Below, in pieces: positions 26,465 through 35,712 of a DNA stretch of 64,000 bases. The stretch comes from Bog-473 sp963756025 (GTDB taxonomy: Bacteria > Actinomycetota > Acidimicrobiia > Acidimicrobiales > RAAP-2), in contig CAVWMF010000001.1 of NCBI GenBank assembly GCA_963756025.1, forward strand, positions 434,001-498,000, read 5' to 3'. Numbering within the stretch: position 1 is the stretch's first letter; each line of letters begins with the position of its first letter. The translations under genes were made by a program, and so were the position numbers. Below the pieces are notes generated by a model. That model had not been told where the DNA came from. It saw nothing but the letters and a program-made list of their open reading frames with translations, and did no database searches.

Positions 26465-27916
26465 TCAAGTGGCAGTCGGCGGGACCGAGTGCACAACGGT
26501 CTTGGCCTCTTGGAATTCGGATATCGCAATGGGCCCTCGCAGACGCCCAATCCCGCTCTGTTTGTAGCCCCCCTCTGCGAATCCGTCGTTGACCGCCGCC
26601 CACGTGTTCGTCCAGACCGTGCCGACCTGAAGAGCACGACTGAGACGGTTGCTTACGTTGAGGTCGTTCGTGAAGACTCCGGCCGCCAAGCCCATCTCGC
26701 CCGCGTTGCCGCGCCAAATAGCGTCGGCTTCGCTATCGAACACCTCGAAGGTGGCGACCGGTGCGAACACCTCTTTTTGCACGATGTCTGTATTGACGTC
26801 GTCCACTTCGAGCAGGGTAGGCCGATAGAACGCGCCCGAGGCGAGATCTCCTTCGGTAGCGGGACCACCCCGGACAATCGGCTTGGCGTAGGCGAGCGCC
26901 CTCTCGACCACCCCGTCGACCCTGGCAACGTTCGGCTTGTCGATCAGGGGACCCATGTCAGTGCGCGGGTCGAGGCCGTTGCCTACTCGAACGTGTTCCA
27001 GTATGTCGGCAAGTCGTGTGCGGACTTCGTCGGCCACTCCTCTCTGCACCAGGACCCGCGACCCGGTCATGCAGAATTGACCGGAGAAGGTGGTAATCCC
27101 GGCTGCCAGCAATGGCACTACGGAATCAAGGTCGGCGTCGTCGAACACGATCATCGGGGTTTTTCCGCCGAGCTCCAGATTCATCCTCTTTAGCGTGGCC
27201 GCGCCAGACGCTGCGATGATGCGACCAACCGGGCTACTTCCCGTATAACTGATGACCTGCACCTCGGGTGACGCCACGAGAAATGGGGATCCGGAATTGC
27301 CCGATTCAGTGAAGATATTGACGACACCGGGAGGCAACGACTTCGCTTCAGCAATGATCTGCGAGATCAAGTTGGCCACCAAGGCGGTGGGACCCGGCAT
27401 TTTCACGGCCACGGTATTCCCAGCAGCTAGGGCGGGACCGAGGGAACGGATCAGCAGCGCAAGCGGCGAGTTCCAAGGGACGATTATCCCGACCACCCCA
27501 GCGGGCTCTGCGTAGGTGGTGTACCACTGCCCGGGAGCAACCTCGGCGGCGATGCCGGTGTCGGTCAAGGCCATGGCCGCGTTGTGTCGCAACGTCGGGC
27601 TTGGAGAGCCTCCCTCGAACAGACCCTCGGATATTTTCTTCCCGTTTTCCTTCGTAATCAACGTACCGATTTCCTCAGCATGAGCATCGAAGCACTGGCC
27701 CAGCTCTGTAAGAGCCTGGTTGCGGAGCGCTCGATCACGTGACCAAGTGGACGAATCGAAGGCCCGGCGTGCAGCGGCGATCGCCGCAGCGGCCTCGATC
27801 TCCCCGCCGTCGTACCACTGGCCCAGCATTTCACCTGTGGCAGGATTGATTGATTCAGAAACCGCGTCCGAATCGACCCATTCACCGTCGATCCAGTGTT
27901 GTGCAATGTCGCTCAC
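26465..27916 (-). CDS. NAD(P)-dependent aldehyde dehydrogenase
   Basis: 483 residues from a GTG at 27916. Upstream frame is not protein-like. All family marks are present: the cofactor region VVGIIVPWNSPLALLI, the glycine loop SYTGSSPVGRIIAA, the general base glutamate in MNLELGGKTPMIVF, the catalytic cysteine in FSGQFCMTGSRVLV, and the C-terminal EVFAPVATFEVF. It oxidises an aldehyde to an acid in the cytoplasm. It is second in the operon, 43 bases after the epimerase-like gene. Together with the hydrolase and azoreductase it suggests breakdown or detoxification of a cyclic or aromatic compound. Confidence 0.9.
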   Translation of the reverse strand: MSDIAQHWIDGEWVDSDAVSESINPATGEMLGQWYDGGEIEAAAAIAAARRAFDSSTWSRDRALRNQALTELGQCFDAHAEEIGTLITKENGKKISEGLFEGGSPSPTLRHNAAMALTDTGIAAEVAPGQWYTTYAEPAGVVGIIVPWNSPLALLIRSLGPALAAGNTVAVKMPGPTALVANLISQIIAEAKSLPPGVVNIFTESGNSGSPFLVASPEVQVISYTGSSPVGRIIAASGAATLKRMNLELGGKTPMIVFDDADLDSVVPLLAAGITTFSGQFCMTGSRVLVQRGVADEVRTRLADILEHVRVGNGLDPRTDMGPLIDKPNVARVDGVVERALAYAKPIVRGGPATEGDLASGAFYRPTLLEVDDVNTDIVQKEVFAPVATFEVFDSEADAIWRGNAGEMGLAAGVFTNDLNVSNRLSRALQVGTVWTNTWAAVNDGFAEGGYKQSGIGRLRGPIAISEFQEAKTVVHSVPPTAT

Positions 27917-27959
27917 GTGAGCCTCGCTTTTCGTATCAGCTAATGGCCGGGTGCAGTAA

Positions 27960-28841
27960 TTACTGTCGGTAACTTCCGGTTCGGAATTCCTCGACCAGAC
28001 CGGGATGAGAAGGCTGCCACCCGAGCACCGCACGGGCCTTGGCTCCCGTCGTGGCTTGGTCGAGCAGGAGTACCTCGGCGAAGTAATCGCCAACCCGTCC
28101 GCGTACCTCCTCTTCGGACCCCGGGACCGCTCCAGGAGCCCCGACCGCAACGGCGGCAGCTTCGGTCAGGTCCGCGACCGTGGGGTTCAGCCCGTTTCCA
28201 ACAACGAAGGTGCCGCTGGCGGTGTCCTTTTCCAACACGAGCCGGAACACCGCCGCCAAGTCCGCCACGTGAACGGTCGACCACCGCTGTTGCCCGCTAC
28301 CGACCATGATCAAGTTACCCTCGGCGTCCCGGGGAGAGCCGAGCAGGAGTCCAGGAAGGCCGCCGCCGCCGTCGCCGTAGGCGACACTTGACACGATCAC
28401 GATCCCGCGCATACCGGACTTGCCCATAATCCGCTCGACGATTGCCGGCTGCCACGCAACCATCCCGGCTGGGTTGAAAGGCGACTCCTCTGTGATCGAC
28501 GTATTGGATCCGAAAGTCCAGAGACCACCGATGTGGGCATAGGGCTTGCCGATGGCTCCGAACGCATCGATGGCCGCATCGACCACAGCGGAGTCCAGGT
28601 TGGCGCTCGTCTCGTCACCAGGGCTCGCTGTGTGGGCCGCACCGTCGGCGTCGCTGAACAACTTGACGACTGTCGGTCGGTCGTAGAGGTCGACGATAGC
28701 CGGCGTCGCACCGTTGGTAGCGACGCTGCTCGCCTCGGCGTCGTCTCGAACGAGAGCAATAACCTCGTGGCCACCAGATCGAAGTTCCGTGAGGATGTGG
28801 GATCCGATGAACCCGTTGGCGCCGGTGAGCGCGATTTTCAT
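27960..28841 (-). CDS. NAD(P)-dependent epimerase/NmrA-like atypical SDR
   Basis: 293 residues with the extended-SDR nucleotide motif TGANGFIG at residues 6-13 and the later WSTVHVADLAAVFRLVLEK. The usual catalytic Y-x-x-x-K is not obvious (region SSVAYGDGGGG), so it may be an atypical reductase or a redox-sensing relative. It is the first gene of the operon, with ribosome site GGAGA eight bases upstream. About 415 bases separate it from the LAL regulator upstream. That gap is the likely operon promoter. Confidence 0.78.
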   Translation of the reverse strand: MKIALTGANGFIGSHILTELRSGGHEVIALVRDDAEASSVATNGATPAIVDLYDRPTVVKLFSDADGAAHTASPGDETSANLDSAVVDAAIDAFGAIGKPYAHIGGLWTFGSNTSITEESPFNPAGMVAWQPAIVERIMGKSGMRGIVIVSSVAYGDGGGGLPGLLLGSPRDAEGNLIMVGSGQQRWSTVHVADLAAVFRLVLEKDTASGTFVVGNGLNPTVADLTEAAAVAVGAPGAVPGSEEEVRGRVGDYFAEVLLLDQATTGAKARAVLGWQPSHPGLVEEFRTGSYRQ

Positions 28842-29257
28842 GTCTCGTCTCCAGTCTGAGTTGGTGTCGAATTCGCAGGGGATTGTCTACTTGTCCAGCT
28901 TCGCTTTCGCCGCCCGCCATAGCATCCAGAGAATCCTTAGTTCTGCTTGCTCACGCGCTTGCCATAGGTTTTCCGCCGACGCGCAATCCCCGTTCGATCC
29001 TCCCGGCCGCCGTCTCTTGACCGGGTCAGTCCTAATACAGTGGCAGGAGGTTGTTCGGACTACGTGTGCAAGTTGCTCGACCGACGAGCATCACGGAGCC
29101 AAGCGGCTCCACAAGCTGATCCTGGGCGTCCTCCGCCCCAGAATTGGAAGCCTCTCGTCATCGACCTGTGCCCTTGGTCGGTTGATCCTCCGACCAGGTC
29201 CGGGAGGAAACTGGCCACGACCCTTGACCAACGAAGACTCGACTTGCTCTCGGTTAC
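28842..29257. other. Probable promoter region of the six-gene operon
   Basis: No gene is supported here on either strand. The region lies between the start of the epimerase-like gene and the end of the second LAL regulator gene, both on the minus strand. Promoter and LAL-binding sites for the operon are expected here. I could not pick a clear dyad by eye. Confidence 0.4.
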
Positions 29258-32017
29258 CTACTCCGAGTCAAGAACATGCCTCGCCAACTCTGTCCGCGAT
29301 CTCACTCCGAGCTTCCGATACGCCTTATGGAGGTGATACTCGACGGTACTCGTGCTGATGAACATTTGGGCAGCAATCTCAGCGTTCGTACTTCCGCGGC
29401 TCGCAAGCTGCGCGACGCGCTTCTCTTGAGGCGTGAGGAAGCCACTAGAGTCAAAGGATCGTTTGCGCGTGCGCTCACCCGTTGCGGCCAATTCGATGCG
29501 TGCCCTCTCGGCATAACTCTCGCTCCCAAAGTCAGTGAAGAGTCTGTGGGCAGCCCGTAGCTGCTCGCGAGCATCTGCAGGGCGGCTCTCGCGGCGCAGC
29601 CACTCGCCGAAGAGGAGGTGGGTGCGAGCAAGGTCTAGACGCAATGCGGTGGGCAAGAGCCTTTCTATGGCACTCCGATATAGAGTCTCGGCGAGAACAC
29701 CTTCGCTGAGCAGCGCACGGCATCGATCTTCGACCGCTCCTGCCCACACGGTACCACTGGCAGCCGTACTCTCGGTCAACCGTTCGAAAGCCGGTGTGGC
29801 GGCTGGAGTTCGCCCCGTTCGACTGGCAGCTTCGATCAGCTCAACAGTCGCCCAAGGCCAAAACCACAATTCGTAGGGATCCGCCAGGGCGTCTTCGGCG
29901 GCAACAAACGCCTCTTCATAGAGCCCAAGCCCGTTGCAGAGCACCGCCTCGGCGCATCTTGTCAGGGTCACGCCCATGCCTTCACCTCTAGCAGCAAAGT
30001 CCTTCGCGGCCGCACTTATGAAGTCTCGGGCCTCCCGCTCGTAACCGCGAAACGCGGCAACCAGCACCGCGGCATATCTGGCGGTCCTCGTATCCGTCGC
30101 ATCCGACACTTCTTCCGCTTGTTCAAAGAGGGATTCCGCCTCTGACAGTCGTCCCGCAAAAACCTGTACGCCCGCAGTGGTGCTAAGAGTCAATGGCAGA
30201 ACACTGAGCGCTCCCGCCACGCGTGCTGCTTCAACTTGACGGCGGGTGAGGGCATCCCAGGTGTCGTAGTCCCAGATGAACGCAGCGGTACGCCCAGCTA
30301 ACCACGACCATCGCAGACGTTCTTCCGAGCCGACCGCATCGCCGGAAAACGCAACTAGGGCCTGCTTTGCCACGGGCGTCCCGACCACGGGGCCTTCCAA
30401 CACTAAGAGCGCCAGAGCTCGGAGGAGCAGGTCCGACGCGCCCGGACGTCCAAGAGGTTCCGGCGCGGCGAGTGCCGCCCTAGCGATATCTCGGGCATGA
30501 CCCCCTTTGGCTAGCTTGCCGGCGAAAATCGCCGCAGTAATGGCGTCGAGATACGTCTCTCGCGCCAGTGTCGCATCGTGGAGCTCAAGATCTTGCGCGG
30601 CCGTGAGTAACAGAAGCGGGGCGTCGCGTCCTCGTTCGGAAGCGAAGGACACCTGGGCTCGGAGCATGTCAATCTGTGCCTGCTGATAGTCGTCCAAAGA
30701 ACCTCGTTCTGCGCTCGATGCGAGCTCCAACGCAGCTTCGAGCGCGCCCGCTTGTCGTTTGGCTTCAGCAGCTGCCAGCGTTCGAGACACTTGCTGTTTC
30801 GAGTCGACCGTTAGTTCGGCCGCTCGCTCCAAGAATGCAGCAGCGGCCGCAATGCCGCCGCGCTCTCGAGCTCGGCTGGCTGAGACCTCCAAATCTGTTG
30901 CCAATTCTTCGTCTGGGTGCCAGGCCGACTGCGCACGGTGCCACGCCCGGCGGTCAGGGTCCTCACCTGCGTCGGTGGCATCAGCTAACGCTCGGTGCAC
31001 CTCGCGTCGCTCAGCGGGCGTTGCCGCATTGTAAGTAGCTGACCGGACCAAAGGGTGGCGAAAGATGACCCGTCGAGACATCTCCAGTAGAGCAGCAGCT
31101 TCAACCCCGTCAGCTGCTGATTCGTCGACTCCGAGGCGCCGAGCGGCGCGCCACACAAGAACCGGATCACCTGTCGGGTCGGCGGCCGCTACGAGGAGCA
31201 GGCGTCGGGAAGATAGTGGGAGATTTGCCATGCGGCGGCGGAAACTGGCCTCAATCCGAGCCGCCAGGGGTACTGATACGGGTAGAGCGAACCCCCCGGC
31301 TAATTCGGCCGATGTCAGCCCGCGATGCAGTTCGAGCAAGGCAAGTGGATTCCCACGTGTTTCCGCAATGATGCGGTTAAATACGTGTTGGTCAAAAGGG
31401 CCGGCAATGGCAGAGCGAAGAAGGACGCTTGCCTCCGCTGTATCGAGACCCTCGACTACGAGATCCTTGAGCCCATTGAGTTCATCGGGAGCGGTTCGGG
31501 CGCCGAAGAGGAACGCAATACGTTCTGACTCGATCCGACGGGCCACGATTGCGAACGCCTGGACTGAATCTCGATCAAGCCATTGCGCATCGTCGATAAT
31601 GCATAGGACGGAGTTCTTGGAAGCCAGCTGGGACAGAAGACCAAGGAGAGCGAGTCCCACTGACAACCGATCAGGTGCCGGGCCGGCAACATTGCCGAAG
31701 GCCACCTGAAGAACATCTCGCTGGGACGCTGAAAGCTCTTCAAGGGTAGCCAAACTCGGTGTGCAGAGCTGATGGGCAGCAGCAAATGGGAACTCCTTCT
31801 CGGATTCGTTCCCAACCGCACGCAACACTTGGAATCCCGTTGCCGAATCAATCGCGTAATCCAACAAGGTGGACTTCCCAATCCCGGGGTCCCCGCGAAT
31901 CACGATCGACCTGCCGTGACCAGAGCGTGCCCCGTTCAAGACCCCGTCGAGGATCTCGCGTTCGTTTCGCCGCCCGAGCAGAACTGTTGGAGCCTCGCCT
32001 GAATTGGCTGATCCCAT
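29258..32017 (-). CDS. LAL-type LuxR family transcriptional regulator (second copy)
   Basis: About 919 residues from the ATG at 32017 (an upstream ATG at 32059 would add 14 basic residues). Walker A GDPGIGKS is near residue 43, Walker B-like SVLCIIDDAQWLDRD near 138, then a long helical repeat region and a C-terminal LuxR HTH (LTPQEKRVAQLASRGSTNAE, then STSTVEYHLHKAYRKLGVRS). It is clearly a paralogue of the protein at 20-23 kb, with conserved blocks throughout. It is divergent from the isochorismatase gene with about 600 bases between. Likely a ligand-responsive activator of the operon downstream or of the divergent genes. Confidence 0.9.
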   Translation of the reverse strand: MGSANSGEAPTVLLGRRNEREILDGVLNGARSGHGRSIVIRGDPGIGKSTLLDYAIDSATGFQVLRAVGNESEKEFPFAAAHQLCTPSLATLEELSASQRDVLQVAFGNVAGPAPDRLSVGLALLGLLSQLASKNSVLCIIDDAQWLDRDSVQAFAIVARRIESERIAFLFGARTAPDELNGLKDLVVEGLDTAEASVLLRSAIAGPFDQHVFNRIIAETRGNPLALLELHRGLTSAELAGGFALPVSVPLAARIEASFRRRMANLPLSSRRLLLVAAADPTGDPVLVWRAARRLGVDESAADGVEAAALLEMSRRVIFRHPLVRSATYNAATPAERREVHRALADATDAGEDPDRRAWHRAQSAWHPDEELATDLEVSASRARERGGIAAAAAFLERAAELTVDSKQQVSRTLAAAEAKRQAGALEAALELASSAERGSLDDYQQAQIDMLRAQVSFASERGRDAPLLLLTAAQDLELHDATLARETYLDAITAAIFAGKLAKGGHARDIARAALAAPEPLGRPGASDLLLRALALLVLEGPVVGTPVAKQALVAFSGDAVGSEERLRWSWLAGRTAAFIWDYDTWDALTRRQVEAARVAGALSVLPLTLSTTAGVQVFAGRLSEAESLFEQAEEVSDATDTRTARYAAVLVAAFRGYEREARDFISAAAKDFAARGEGMGVTLTRCAEAVLCNGLGLYEEAFVAAEDALADPYELWFWPWATVELIEAASRTGRTPAATPAFERLTESTAASGTVWAGAVEDRCRALLSEGVLAETLYRSAIERLLPTALRLDLARTHLLFGEWLRRESRPADAREQLRAAHRLFTDFGSESYAERARIELAATGERTRKRSFDSSGFLTPQEKRVAQLASRGSTNAEIAAQMFISTSTVEYHLHKAYRKLGVRSRTELARHVLDSE

Positions 32018-32616
32018 TATCGGCCTACCTCTCCGTCTTCGAGCGCGAAGTTCCTCCACGGCCTACGGATCACCAGACGAAGTCGGTCGCCTTGCTCCTT
32101 GAATGCCTCCCAATCCCAGGTGCTAGTCGAAGATCCTAGCGGTAGTGCTGGGTGCACTGACTGGGGGGCTGACGTTCCATTGGACTCGATCACCCAACAC
32201 CTCCAAGCTGCTAATCCGCTCCTGTACAGGTACTTTCCATCCTGGAGGGTAGCTGAAGAAGTGCCAGCTGGAGGGCCGGAGACGAGCTGTCTCGAGGGAT
32301 GAGTCAACGGGAAGTTATCGGACTCCGAGAGCTGACACAGTTCTCCGAGTCTCGCATCCATGAGTTCCCTAGTCCGTGGCGAATGGCATGTCGGGTCGTG
32401 TCATTCAAGCGTTGATGCTCGAACTGCCCGTACACCCCACGGGAGCGCCTTATTCCACCACCCTATCCAGTCAAGACTAAGGATTTCATGGACGCCGTCA
32501 GAGCGGCGGAAGCCCATCTTGGAAGAATAACGCGGACCGCGACGGCGTGATGCCCACTCCGGCGGACCAGCGGGTCGAGTGTGCCGCGACGTCCCCCGTT
32601 CCCCGAAAGGATCCCC
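32018..32616. other. Divergent control region
   Basis: About 600 bases without a gene, between the second LAL regulator (minus) and the isochorismatase-family gene (plus). It must carry both promoters. Short frames in it lack protein-like composition. No strong hairpin or clear operator was found by eye. Confidence 0.4.
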
Positions 32617-33232
32617 ATGACCAGTGAACTAGTGAGGAACCCCTCTACGGATCCGCTGCTTACTCCTGAGAACGCAGCCCTTGTCGTGATCGATTATCAA
32701 CCGAGCCAGATCCAGGCTGTCCGTTCTATCGACCACGACATGTTGTTGGACAACATCGTCTCAGTTGGTCGTCTCGGCAAAACATTCGGTCTCCCTGTCG
32801 TGCTGTCGACCGTCAATGTTGCCAATGGCCAAGGTCACACGCTTCCCGAGCTCAAGGCAGTCTTATACGACAGTGTGGAGATCGACAGAACTCAGATCAA
32901 ATTCATGGGAGGACGTCGAATTCCGACGTGCCGTCGAAGCGACCGGTCGCAAGAAACTCATCATGACTGCTCTATGGACGGAGGTATGTCTGGCGTTTCC
33001 ATCGCTCGATGCAATGCGAGAAGGATACGAGGTCTACGCCGTTGTGGACGCTGTTGGGGGAACTTCCCCCGAGGCGCATCGTGCCGGCCTGGCCCGAATC
33101 GTCCAGGCCGGGGCCCATCCGATCAGCTGGGTTTCTCTCGCCTGCGAGCTCCAGCGGGATTGGGCACGCGTCGAAACTGTCCCCGACGTCGTTGACATCG
33201 TACTTACCACGCGCCTGCTGAAGTCCGCCTGA
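32617..33232 (+). pseudogene. Isochorismatase-family cysteine hydrolase, frameshifted
   Basis: From the ATG at 32617 the frame gives the N-terminal part of a YcaC-type hydrolase (ENAALVVIDYQPSQIQAV, catalytic Asp in VIDYQ). After IDRTQI (32,897-32,903) family similarity moves to another frame: NSWEDVEFRRAVEATGRKKL, IMTALWTEVCLAF with the catalytic Lys and Cys, then GGTSPEAHRAGLARIVQAGA to a stop at 33232. Dropping one A from the AAA at about 32,899 restores a protein of about 204 residues. Such enzymes hydrolyse small amides or related bonds. The pirin gene follows 120 bases later. Confidence 0.78.
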
Positions 33233-33350
33233 CAGACGTCGTGCGTTCAGTCGCAATCTACCCAGATCGCACTATGACCGCCCTTGGGACACTTGGTGGT
33301 GACCTCAATTTGCCCAGCACGGCCAGAGCTAAGGAATCGAGTTCGGTGAA

Positions 33351-34124
33351 ATGAGCGCGACGAAGCCGATACGCGAGACCGTGGTTGTTCGCCGGGCCGA
33401 AGATCGCAATCAAACCAGATTGGATTGGTTGCACGGGCGCCATTCATTCGATACCGGTGTTGTTGCTCTAGGACGGGATACACACCATGGCGTTCTTGTC
33501 GTCAACAACCACGACACGATCGCGCCTCGATCAGGCTTCGATACGCATCCGCATCGAAACATGGAGATCGTCACGTGGGTCCTCGCCGGTGCCCTGGTCC
33601 ACGAGGATTGAGAAGGGCACAGCGGATTCATCCATCCAAATCTGGCCCAAGGAATGGCCGCTGGTACTGGTATCTGGCACTCGGAACGGAACGGTTCTCT
33701 AGCTGACTCTCCCCTTGGCGGAGAGCCGGTGGATCTCGTCCAGATGTGGGTCGTTCCGGATGAGCTCGAGGTAACTCCCGGCTATATGCAATTGGAACTC
33801 GAGTCCTCCGATCTCGACAATAGACTGGCTGTTGTCACCTCCGGCATTGCGAGATATCGGAACGAAGCAGCTATAAAAATCCACAATCACTCCGCCGCTC
33901 TGCATGTGGCACGACTCGACCCCGGCAGACGAGTGGAGGTTCCGGATGCACCTTTCGTCCATGTCTATATAGCTCGCGGAACGGTAGAACTGGAGGAATC
34001 CGGAACGCTTTACGCTGGGGTTGCTGGCCGTCTCACTTCAGCCGGAGGACGCAGCCTTGAAGCCGTCGAACCCGCCGAAGTTCTGATTTGGGAGATGCAC
34101 AGTTCGCTCCACGAGGACGCGTGA
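33351..34124 (+). pseudogene. Pirin-family protein interrupted by an in-frame TGA
   Basis: One continuous frame encodes a pirin (cupin fold, iron-binding; some members are quercetinases or regulators): RLDWLHGRHSFDTG, then THHGVLVVNNHDTIAP, GFDTHPHRNMEIVTWVL, LVHED, then a TGA at 33609-33611, then EGHSGFIHPNLAQGMAAGTG, IWHSERN, LVQMWVVPDE. The metal ligands H-x-H and H are spread on both sides. Homologues have serine at the stop position, so a single change (TCA to TGA) explains it. A second start (ATG 33654) would give only the C-terminal half. Probably a dead gene. Confidence 0.82.
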
Positions 34125-34416
34125 TCTCGGCCGAAAGTCCGAAAGGCGGTGACGGTCGATACCTTTCGCCAAGGAAGACTCAGTAGCGAGCAGAGTTCGA
34201 AGAACAGCGGGTATTGGCGTCCAAGCTGAGGATTTCCTCGATGCGATATACGGCTAAGTCGCCGCAGACTGGGTGCATCGGTGTCCGCTGCCATATCAAG
34301 TCGTTCGACACAAGTGTCGAATCGGTCACTAGCGGTTGCCCCGGCGCCACGCCACACGAGTACGAATCAAAGCATCGGCTGGATCTGAACAAGAGCCGAC
34401 AAAAGAGGAGGATCGA

Positions 34417-34720
34417 ATGCCAGCATCACAGGACAGCTCCCACCCGGAATCATTTGTTCGTCAGGCGTATGCAACTGCTGAAAGAATGGATCTCCAAGGA
34501 TGGAAGGCATGCTTTACCGACGATGGTGTCTTCATCGACAACTCCATAGGAGTCACCTACCAGGGCACCGAAAACTTGGACTATCCCGTGAGGCAATACG
34601 GGACGGCATTCGCCGACATGCACCGAGAGCTCTATCGCGTCTGGACAGTGGGCGATACAGTCATCGTCCGCCTCGCCCTGCAAGGTACCCACACGGGCCC
34701 CCAAGAGATGCCATTCGGAA
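34417..34720 (+). pseudogene. SnoaL-like protein gene, truncated by a recombination junction
   Basis: The ATG at 34417 has a strong ribosome site (GAGGAG). The first ~100 residues are SnoaL-like (PESFVRQAYATAERMDLQGW, FTDDGVFIDNS, FADMHRELYRVW, VIVRLALQGTHTGP). Near 34,720 the sequence abruptly becomes the antisense of an ssb gene. The frame stays open to 34899 but encodes nonsense there. So the gene lost its C-terminus when two DNA segments were joined. It is related in type, not clearly in detail, to the SnoaL-like gene at 26 kb. Confidence 0.7.
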
Positions 34721-34902
34721 GCCAGATCCCGCCAGCACACCACGTCGAAGAACGCCGTGGCCTCCTGCCACTCCTGAGTCGTGCGGTCCTGCCAGCGCCG
34801 GTTGACGGCCACGCCGAGTTGGGCCGTGGCTTGGCCTTCCTTGGTGTAGCGAATTTCCGGCTCGCGGGTCAGGTTGCCCGTGATGGTGATGGCATTTGAC
34901 AT
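34721..34902 (-). pseudogene. ssb: Single-stranded DNA-binding protein gene, N-terminal fragment
   Basis: From an ATG at 34902 with ribosome site AAGGAG, the minus strand encodes the OB-fold start of actinobacterial SSB: MSNAITITGNLTREPEIRYT, then AQLGVAVNRRWQDR, then ATAFFDVVCWRDLA. It stops being SSB at 34,720, exactly where the SnoaL-like gene of the other strand breaks off. About the first 61 residues remain, so the protein is not functional. It probably comes from a plasmid or integrative element whose remainder lies to the right. Confidence 0.75.
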
Positions 34903-34919
34903 GGTTTTCTTCTCCTTGT

Positions 34920-34969
34920 GATTGATGACCGGCGGGGCGCTTTTCGCCCCGCCTGGTGCGTCATCAATC
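34920..34969. repeat. Nested perfect inverted repeats upstream of ssb
   Basis: The outer arms GATTGATGAC (34920-34929) and GTCATCAATC (34960-34969) enclose inner arms GGCGGGGCG (34931-34939) and CGCCCCGCC (34945-34953) around a CTTTT loop. The structure is strong on both strands and sits 18 bases upstream of the ssb start. It could be a leader hairpin, a terminator or a single-strand replication signal. Confidence 0.65.
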
Positions 34970-35712
34970 GCTGGAAGCGCATTGCCCGCACCGAGACCAG
35001 CGGTCAAGGGTCGGCCGGAGGCCGAACGAGGACATAAAGGCCGACCCCTCCGCCGGCGTGCCGGCGATCTCCGGGGGCGAGCTGTATTCCGCAGCGACCA
35101 TTGAGTGCGCCGTGAGGCGCTGCGATACCCGGTGGGGATGAAAGGACCCCACCACCTGCCTGTCGCAGCAGGGAGGTGAAGCTGAGGGCAGCCTGACCCT
35201 GGAGACGCAGGGAAGGGTGGGAGCAGCCCTGACAACGACGGGACGGGTCGGCACTGCCAGACGGCCCGGGTCCGGCAAGCAAGACGGGAAGGTACACGAA
35301 TGCAGAAACCAGTGGTTGAACCCCCTCAAGCGCTGCACCGGCTCCAACCTGGTGGATATGGGCCGGGCCGCAGTGCACGTCGTTTCCGACAGTTGGGAAC
35401 GACGACTCCGACGCCGGTTTTTAATGGTCGGCCAGGAGGCTCCGGTGAAGGCCTGCGGCGTAACCGAAGCGAGGCTGCAGGGGAAGAGCTGGGTGCCTAC
35501 CCCGTCAACGGGTGCGCAGTGAACACGGGAACCATCCCGACGCCTCCCTCGTCCCCGCCCAACCGGGGCGGATCAGGGCAGGTCCGTCGTCGGCCGGTAG
35601 CGCCGGGATGGGGCGGAGGCTCCGTAGTAGTCCGAGGCCGGGAAAGCCGGCTACATGGCGAAGGGAGCCAGCAGATCAGCAGTGAGGCAAATGGAATGCC
35701 AGGAGGTCGACG

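Noticed and set aside
33609..33611. Selenocysteine at the pirin TGA
   Set aside because: Homologues carry serine, not cysteine, there, no SECIS-like hairpin is evident just after it, and no selenocysteine genes are seen. A nonsense mutation is simpler.
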